From Chlorophyllum brunneum (lineage: Eukaryota; Basidiomycota; Agaricomycetes; Agaricales; Agaricaceae), in the NCBI GenBank assembly GCA_963576785.1, contig OY756139.1, forward strand, positions 2,976,001 through 3,040,000: a stretch of DNA of 64,000 nucleotides. Reading direction: 5' to 3'. The notes below the pieces were generated by a model. The model did no database searches, had not been told where the DNA came from, and was given only the letters and a program-made list of their open reading frames with translations. The translations under genes were made by a program, and so were the position numbers. This document shows positions 58,364 to 64,000 of the stretch, in pieces; position 1 is the stretch's first letter; each line of letters opens with the position of its first letter.

Positions 58364-59044
58364 ATGCCACAGGAAATCCCCAATAAGAACGCCCGTGATG
58401 AGCTCTACCAAGCAGGGGAAGAGATGAGACGCAGAGTCCTAGTAAGGCTGTCTGTTGTGTAATCGCAAGAGCCTAGTATGCAATAAATACTATCAGGGAG
58501 ATGGTTGGGTCGACAGCAATCTTAAACCGGTACGTGCTCAATGGCACAGATGAAGGACGTGACTGGAAATTTTCAGGATACGACAGAATTTATGGCGTCG
58601 ATGCAACGAGTTAATATGTTTGGTCCATTTCCATTTCATAAACACTGACAATGAGCGCAGGTTGGGACTGAAGTAGCCTGGGGGGCCACCTGGACTCGAC
58701 CTGGACTCGAATTGAAGCAGAGAAGCCTAATAGTGATCGCCTTGCTCACTTCACAAGGAAAGGAAACTGAGGTTTGTGACTCCGGACGAGAAAACCTTTG
58801 TAGAAACTGATGATATGTCAGTTGGCTGGCCACATAAGGTTGAATACCATATGCAAGCCACCACAACCTGATTACTGACTCGTAGTACAGAGGTGCTGTC
58901 AAGAATGGCTGTAGCGAGGTGGAGATCCAGGAAACGATGATTCAGACGAGCATTTACTCTGGCATCCCTTGCGGCATGTCCGGATTTCGTGTTGCTGACC
59001 GCGTTATTAAACAGCTGAAAGAGGAAGGGCTGTTGAAAGCGTAA
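58364..59044 (+). CDS. Carboxymuconolactone decarboxylase-like (AhpD fold) protein
   Basis: Not visible as one open frame; found by splicing short exons. MPQEIPNKNARDELYQAGEE, MRRRVL (58364-58441) joins GDGWVDSNLKP, then DTTEFMASMQR, then VGTEVAWGATWTRPGLELKQ, RSLIVIALLTSQGKETE. A 17 nt micro-exon (58822-58838, LAGHI plus) follows, and last RGAVKNGCSEVEIQETMIQT, SIYSGIPCGMSGFRVADRVI. Stop at 59044. WGxxWxRPGLxxKxRSL and the C-terminal E-x5-Q-x3-Y-x-G-x-P block match 4-carboxymuconolactone decarboxylase, the protocatechuate-pathway enzyme, or its relatives. All junction phases agree. About 140 residues, normal for the family. Confidence 0.82.
58822..58838 (+). other. 17-nt micro-exon of the CMD-like gene
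   Basis: Flanked by introns of 50 nt (58772-58821) and 52 nt (58839-58890). It supplies LAGHI plus two bases of an Arg codon. Without it the conserved helix before RGAVKNGC is lost and the frame breaks. Confidence 0.7.
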
Positions 59045-61507
59045 GGCGCATGTCTTGGGGCTTGTAGTGGCACATAAGAATAGGTTAAGAGTAAGAAAAA
59101 GTATGACCGATTATCCCAAGCGCTTATCATGAGCGTGAGAAAAATAGAGATCTGTGGTTCGTTCGTTCATTCACAAGACAAATAAAACAGAGCCGAAGAA
59201 CGCTTCAGCAGCCCAAACACCGGTGGGGATTCAAAATGCTGTCTTCTCTTCGATCGAGTTTCAGAACAAAGTCATCCATCTTACAATACTTGTATAGCGG
59301 GTATTAGGAGGCGCAGATGTACAAAGTTAAAGGTATTTACTTGCCCCACACCAGTTGTAAAAGATCTGGAAGTATCTGGAAGTGAAGAAGCTCGTGCCAA
59401 TCCTTCTTCTAGTGACACCAGTACTAATATAAATGAGAAGTGTGGTGCTGTTGTCTTCCAGTACGTTTTATCCCCTAGCCAAAGTGCAAACAAACCAGTG
59501 GTGCCACGAAGGAGCTGGTATGGTAAACCCCACCAAATGACTCGCCCCTGCGTTTACCGCTGCCTTTGCGCAGAATTCAGCGGGGTGATCTGACAATCGA
59601 TTTTAATCACGATCCTTCGTGTCAAGTGGTGGAGTACGCGATAGGGTACATAGCTTGCGAGACCCTCGTTTCATCTCGGTCCATCCACAACGCCGAGGTT
59701 AACACCCGAGTCGAACATGCCTTGCTCATTTACCGTTATGATTTACCTTCGAGCCAAACCCCTACACCGCGAGGGTGTAAGCCTCTGCACCTGCAATAAA
59801 ATGGTATGGGGACACTCCTTAGGCTACCTGGCGGTGGCGGATTCCGCAGAAGGGGCCCTGTTGAGTGCCGGGAATATCAACTTCAGGTGCGGGTGGATTG
59901 TTCCTTGCTACCGTCGGACACAGCACGTTGCGTTCAGTCAATCTGGTCGATTCATTTGCCTTCGGACTAGAGTAAATTCGGGATTAATATCCGTCGTTTC
60001 TGCCAGAGAGATAAGACAATAAAATACTAGCCAGAATAATATCCGTAGATGCCATGCAAGGGCGAGTGCAGTGAAGTGGAAAGGACAAAACAAGGCGCGT
60101 TCTTCGCTAACGAATCTTGGGCTTAACTCAAGAGGCTAATTGACTGATGGAGAAGACTCATTGCTCCTCACATCCGCGCTATCGAAGCTCGCAAGAATCC
60201 ATGGGTCATTTCTTCTCAGAAATAACTTGAGCATATGCGAGGGGATAGCGTTTGATCGCCAATGCGATTCTCCTTGTTTATGCGTCCGCCAATCCACTCG
60301 GGCGCACTTTGATTATACAGATAAGAACTTCCAAGTTCTCTGTTACCATCACCATCGCTATTCACGTCATCGACATCCTGACCAACCTGGGTGAGGGTAT
60401 CGAAGAGCTCAACCTACACTAGGACGATTGCCCCGGTGCACGCTTCAGTGGGTGCTTTGATAGTTTCATGAATATTTTCTCCCTGAGCTGGCAGTAATGG
60501 TTGAACGAGTTTAATAAATACCGTTGCCTGCCTTGGGCAAGTGGTGATGGGTTGCATGGACTGAAGACAACCAGATTTCCTTCGTATCTTGTCGATCTGT
60601 CTTCCGACACAAGCTCTGCTTGTAACAGAGAGTATTAAGAATTCCAAAAGACAGCGATAGCGTTCTCCCGCCTTCCTACTCGCGATCACATAAAAGATCT
60701 TAATACGAGCTAGAAAAAAGTTCTAGCTCGTATTAAATATATCCCATAGGTCCACTTTCGTTGTCAGACAGATGACACCTTACAGGCCAGTTCCATTTCT
60801 GTTCAAATAACTATCATTAGTTTGGACCTCTACTTCTGAGCTGTTAATGCGTTGTAAGATTATTGTTTCTGGTCCTACGCCTCTTAACACCCACCCACAA
60901 AAATAGTGCCAAGTACTAAATTGCTTGGTTCTGGAATCAGACGAAGGATGTTTGAATCTTCATTAAGTTGGGGACACTGGCCACCGTAACCTCCTCCCAT
61001 AAGCGTCTTAAAGTGTCGTTCACTTCCGACAAAAACTTTATTTGTCAAAATAATACTTGTTGACGAAGTGAAGGAATCAGTTACTCTGCGGGGATTGATA
61101 GGCCACTCATCTTCCTGTCGCTTCCCAGGCCATGTAGTATGGCCGGAGATTAGAGAGAAACGCTTCTCTACCTTCAAGATGACGAATGCTAGCAAAGGAT
61201 GAACTTCTGGGTGACAATAGCCACGGCGTGGCGGACAAAGCCTAAAACCAACGGGTTCAGTGTGATTTGAGGTGATTCCAAGAAAAGCAACCCAGAATCA
61301 CATAAAAACCGTCCATATAGTATAGAAACTCCCCAGAATCCAAAAGCTCCTCGCCTTGGTAAGTGATGTCTTCTCAGAAACAACGGAGCCTAGCTGACGG
61401 TATCTGATCATCAGTTGGAAACACTTGCTCTCATAATCGTATGCTGCACGTTCCATTTAGCCCACTTGAACTCGCCGTCGCTGACTTGGACCACTACATA
61501 GACCAAA
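59045..61507. other. 2.5 kb gene-poor region with a perfect hairpin
   Basis: No spliced or intact gene could be assembled. Open frames up to 103 codons (59717-60022, 60414-60689, 60884-61195) show no domain. Decayed coding sequence is possible. A 16-bp perfect inverted repeat is at 60700-60736. Confidence 0.5.
60700..60736. repeat. Perfect inverted repeat (hairpin)
   Basis: Arms 60700-60715 and 60721-60736 are exact reverse complements (16 bp) around a 5-nt loop AAAAG. The arms contain CGAGCTAG. A stem this long and exact is unlikely by chance in 64 kb, and nothing nearby explains it. Confidence 0.85.
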
Positions 61508-61741
61508 ATGAAATTCGCAGTTGTTGTCGCTATCTTCACCTTCGTTGCCAGTGCCTCAGCCAACCCGGTTGAAGGTGTTAGTGAGCTCAGCGTTCGCCAG
61601 GCTCCCTCTTGCTTCTGGAGTGGTACCTCACCCTTCTGCGCTGGTGCTTGCCCTGAAGGTTACACCGATGAAGGGACAGACCCTTGTGGTGATGGTGCTT
61701 GCTGCTGGACCGGCTATAAGAAGTACTGTTGCAGAGTTTGA
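61508..61741 (+). CDS. Small secreted cysteine-rich protein
   Basis: Single exon, 77 residues. The signal peptide MKFAVVVAIFTFVASASA is followed by NPVEGVSELSVRQ, a short propeptide-like stretch. The mature part has eight cysteines: SCFWSGTSPFCAGACPEGYT, GTDPCGDGACCWTGYKKYCC. The spacing C-x8-C-x3-C-x11-C-x4-CC-x7-CC is compact. Similar short proteins with an FCAGxCPxG block recur in Agaricomycetes, where they are of unknown role (candidate effectors, or defence or development proteins). No catalytic motif. A knottin-like fold with four disulfides is inferred. The CT-rich leader just upstream supports this start. Confidence 0.82.
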   Translation: MKFAVVVAIFTFVASASANPVEGVSELSVRQAPSCFWSGTSPFCAGACPEGYTDEGTDPCGDGACCWTGYKKYCCRV

Positions 61742-62900
61742 GTGAGTAGCAGAAATAACGTTAACTGAAGGAAATGGAAATGTTTTTGTATCCTCTCATG
61801 TAAAGCTTGTGTATCTTGTGTATTTGACTACAGAAATTGTGTCTCGACATTCCCTTCAATCCGGGCGGGTTGGCGGGGCACACTGGGTCGGCGTTGGTGC
61901 AAATCAGTACCAGTGGTGTTCGCCGCTGCTCAGGCCTGTCGATGGAGAAATATAGTTGAGTGTCGGCTGCTGATATGTGTGCGCGGCGCCAGCAGCGGGG
62001 AGGAGTGTTGAACGTTGGCTAGACTTGGCGTTTGAGGTCGCAGACCACGTATATTGCGAACGAGTTCTGCTTCTTATCATAAAAGAGTAACCGAGTAAAT
62101 ATTTCCCAATTCAACGTCCTGAGGGCGATCGCTATAGTCATTAGATTCGGGTCCTGGTTTGATGATCATATCCTTGACACTGGCAGTGTCTGTCAAAACT
62201 CGCTGGAACTGCGGAAAGCTCAGAGGAATACCAAGACCAGACTTTGGACGGCGCCGCCGAGCGTCATTCACATACGCTGCAGTCAGGATGTTTTATCACA
62301 GCAAAGCATGGGCCTAGACACGTACAGCGAAGGGACTGCTGGCAAAAATATTCTTGTTGCTATTATTAGATTGCAGTCGAAATAAATCTCGGATGTACTA
62401 AACCCGAAGTAGCCAATGTCGGGGCGTAGATGTGTCGCGTGAGAGTCACAGAAGTAAGGGGTGCACTTGAACTCAAAATGAGAGGTCATGAGAGGTCCAA
62501 AGCATATCCGAACTAAGAGTCGAGCACATTTGTCGCTTGTGCTGCGGACTTTCTACCGCATGGATAAGTATCACAGCCCATTGGACTGGCAAATTCGCAC
62601 GTTGGCGAAAACCGACCTCTACATTGCCGCTGTGGCTGTTTGGAGTGCGAAGACGGAGCTTGGTTGATGAGCAAGGTGCTTATGTTGTCATTGCGTGGAC
62701 CAAGTGGCGCTGTGGAGGAATGGATAGTGTTATGGGCTAACCTCACCGCCATTTGGACGTCCATGCAGGCGTGACGGATGACGTTTCCTGTCACGCACGC
62801 ACTAGATGGGCCCAAGTATAAGTTGGCAGGGCGTCCATTACTACACGGCTATCTTCTTCGCTCCTTCTCATACCCCCACAAACGACCCGTTCACGAGAAA
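61742..62900. other. Intergenic
   Basis: 1.16 kb without a supported gene. Reverse-strand frames at 62077-62489 and mirror frames at 62513-62815 have no domain or coherent splicing. Confidence 0.45.
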
Positions 62901-63621
62901 ATGCCCGCATCACCCGCACTTCCGGGAGTGTTCTTCTGCTTTGCAGCAATGGTCCTCCTGATATTTGTATGTCCCGATATTGCCCAAAAATCTCGATCAG
63001 TCGATCTCATTCATCTTCACAGGTTTCCGTATCTTCCCCGACATGGGAAATGATATCATTCTTGAATGTCGGATCCGGAAGCACCCAAACGCACTACGGA
63101 GTCTTTGGGCACACCGGTTCTGAGCGTGCTATAGGGTATTCATTTAGGTATATAACTCTGAATGACCTGGTTATTTTCGGAGACGATATTAACAGTGTTT
63201 CAGCGATGATCGATTAAACACGACCATTCTACATAATCTTACCAAGACATTGATCCTTCACCCGATCGGTAAGTGAATACCTCATGCAGGAGATACCCCA
63301 TTCTCATATGCCATAGCTGCTGGCCTCTCTGGAATTGCATTCCTTTTCGGTCTCTGTGGTGCTACCGCCCGCACTCGTTTCGGCACGGTGTTTATGTCCC
63401 TCGTCGCTGGTCTCGCGACATTGACGACGCTCGTTGCATGGGTGATTGATATGGTTCTCTTCGGCATTGCTCGTCAACACTACCGCGACGATGGCCAACT
63501 CGCACAATACGGCAATGCCAACTGGCTCACCCTTGGTGCACTTGTCGCTCTCTTGCTCGGCTTCTGTGCATCAGCTTGTGGAGTGTTTGGACGATATAGA
63601 AAACGAAGGGACGCGTACTAA
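62901..63621 (+). CDS. SUR7/PalI (RIM9-like) family membrane protein
   Basis: Starts MPASPALPGVFFCFAAMVLL at 62901, first membrane segment. An intron (about 62967-63021) leads to VSVSSPTWEMISFLNVGSGS, THYGVFGHTGSERAIGYSF, a polar outer loop. A third exon gives NDTILHNLTKTLILHPI, and the last exon AGLSGIAFLFGLCGATARTR, FGTVFMSLVAGLATLTTLVA, WVIDMVLFGIARQHYRDD, NWLTLGALVALLLGFCASAC and the cytosolic end GVFGRYRKRRDAY. Four helices with a large first loop and a VxWxIDxxLF motif in helix 3 match the pali family. These proteins function in pH sensing (PalI/Rim9) or cortical eisosome-type domains. Stop at 63621. Confidence 0.8.
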
Positions 63622-64000
63622 GTATTACTCGTCGGACTTGTTCTTTTTCATACCTCGACATTTCGATCCCCCACGATTCACTTATGTCACTATACACCAC
63701 ACCCGTTAATGACTTCGTTTACGAATCGTCTTTTTTATCTGGGCCGAGGCGGACCCTAGATGTTTGGAAATTTCTGTAGTAGAATCTATCTTGTAAAATA
63801 CGAGTTGTGTGTGTGCTTGTCTGTTCTTTTCAACGATTGCGACGTAAAGGCCACGTGGGTCAGAACTCGTGTTGTGTGTCCAGCATCCACCGACCGACTT
63901 CGTGACTGTGTTGTATCTGACATTTACCACGTTTATCTTGACCGTAGTGACTTGAATTTGAGCTTGTTTATCCTCTGCCAGCACCCATGACGACATCATC
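63622..64000. other. Right-edge flank
   Basis: 3' region of the SUR7/PalI gene. A reverse-strand frame (63706-63999) reaches the edge but has no recognisable domain. It may be 3' UTR or the end of a neighbouring gene outside the window. Confidence 0.4.

Noticed and set aside
59717..60689. Frames of 84-101 codons in the gene-poor stretch
   Set aside because: No family resemblance and no in-frame splicing to neighbours.
60884..61383. Two reverse-strand frames upstream of the small secreted protein
   Set aside because: Could join as a spliced gene, but no domain or conserved motif supports it.
63706..63999. 97-codon reverse frame at the right edge
   Set aside because: No recognisable domain; overlaps the 3' flank of the SUR7/PalI gene.

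Overview
The window is nuclear DNA of a basidiomycete fungus, most likely an Agaricomycete. It holds about 30 protein-coding genes on both strands at about 2 kb per gene. Most are cut by many 50-65 nt GT-AG introns with CTNAY-type branch sites. Several families are typical of, or expanded in, Agaricomycetes: a DUF6535 membrane protein, a 'glycopeptide' (thaumatin-like) secreted protein, a GH16 glucanase-like protein, a PF04199 cyclase and a small secreted cysteine-rich protein. No bacterial signals, CRISPR arrays, rRNA, convincing tRNA genes or intact transposons were seen.

Layout. 0-10.3 kb: MGST3-type glutathione transferase (truncated by the left edge, -), ZSWIM7/SWS1 SWIM-finger protein (-) head-to-head with tRNA methyltransferase TRM11 (+), secreted GH27 alpha-galactosidase (+), SLC49-like MFS transporter (-), WBP4-like splicing factor (+). 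10.5-23.7 kb: three DUF1771-Smr proteins (-), one at 10.5 kb and a tandem pair at 19.9-22.7 kb. Between them lie a secreted glycopeptide-family gene (+) and a large Ser/Pro-rich protein (+). A small basic protein (-) follows. 23.8-34.3 kb: YSH1/CPSF73 (+), a 4-TM protein (-), AND-1/Ctf4 (+), mitochondrial transcription factor B-like methylase (-). 34.4-44.9 kb: 7-TM protein (-), O-fucosyltransferase-like Golgi protein (+), MBIP-like coiled-coil protein (-), GH16 (-), F-box/LRR protein (+). 45.5-54.7 kb: PRMT1 (-), BRI3-like protein (+), gamma-tubulin complex component (+), DUF6535 protein (-). 55-59 kb: a probable small catabolic group of cyclase (-), 3-hydroxyisobutyrate dehydrogenase-like (-) and carboxymuconolactone decarboxylase-like (+). 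59-64 kb: gene-poor DNA with a perfect hairpin, an 8-Cys secreted protein (+) and a SUR7/PalI membrane protein (+).

Most genes are housekeeping functions: tRNA modification, splicing, 3' end processing, replication, microtubule nucleation, mitochondrial transcription and arginine methylation. Accessory interest lies in the Smr paralogue set, the secreted proteins, the catabolic trio, and unusual splicing (micro-exons of 14-17 nt and one GC-AG intron). All gene models were spliced by eye from reading frame, splice signals and family conservation. Exon edges are therefore approximate unless stated.
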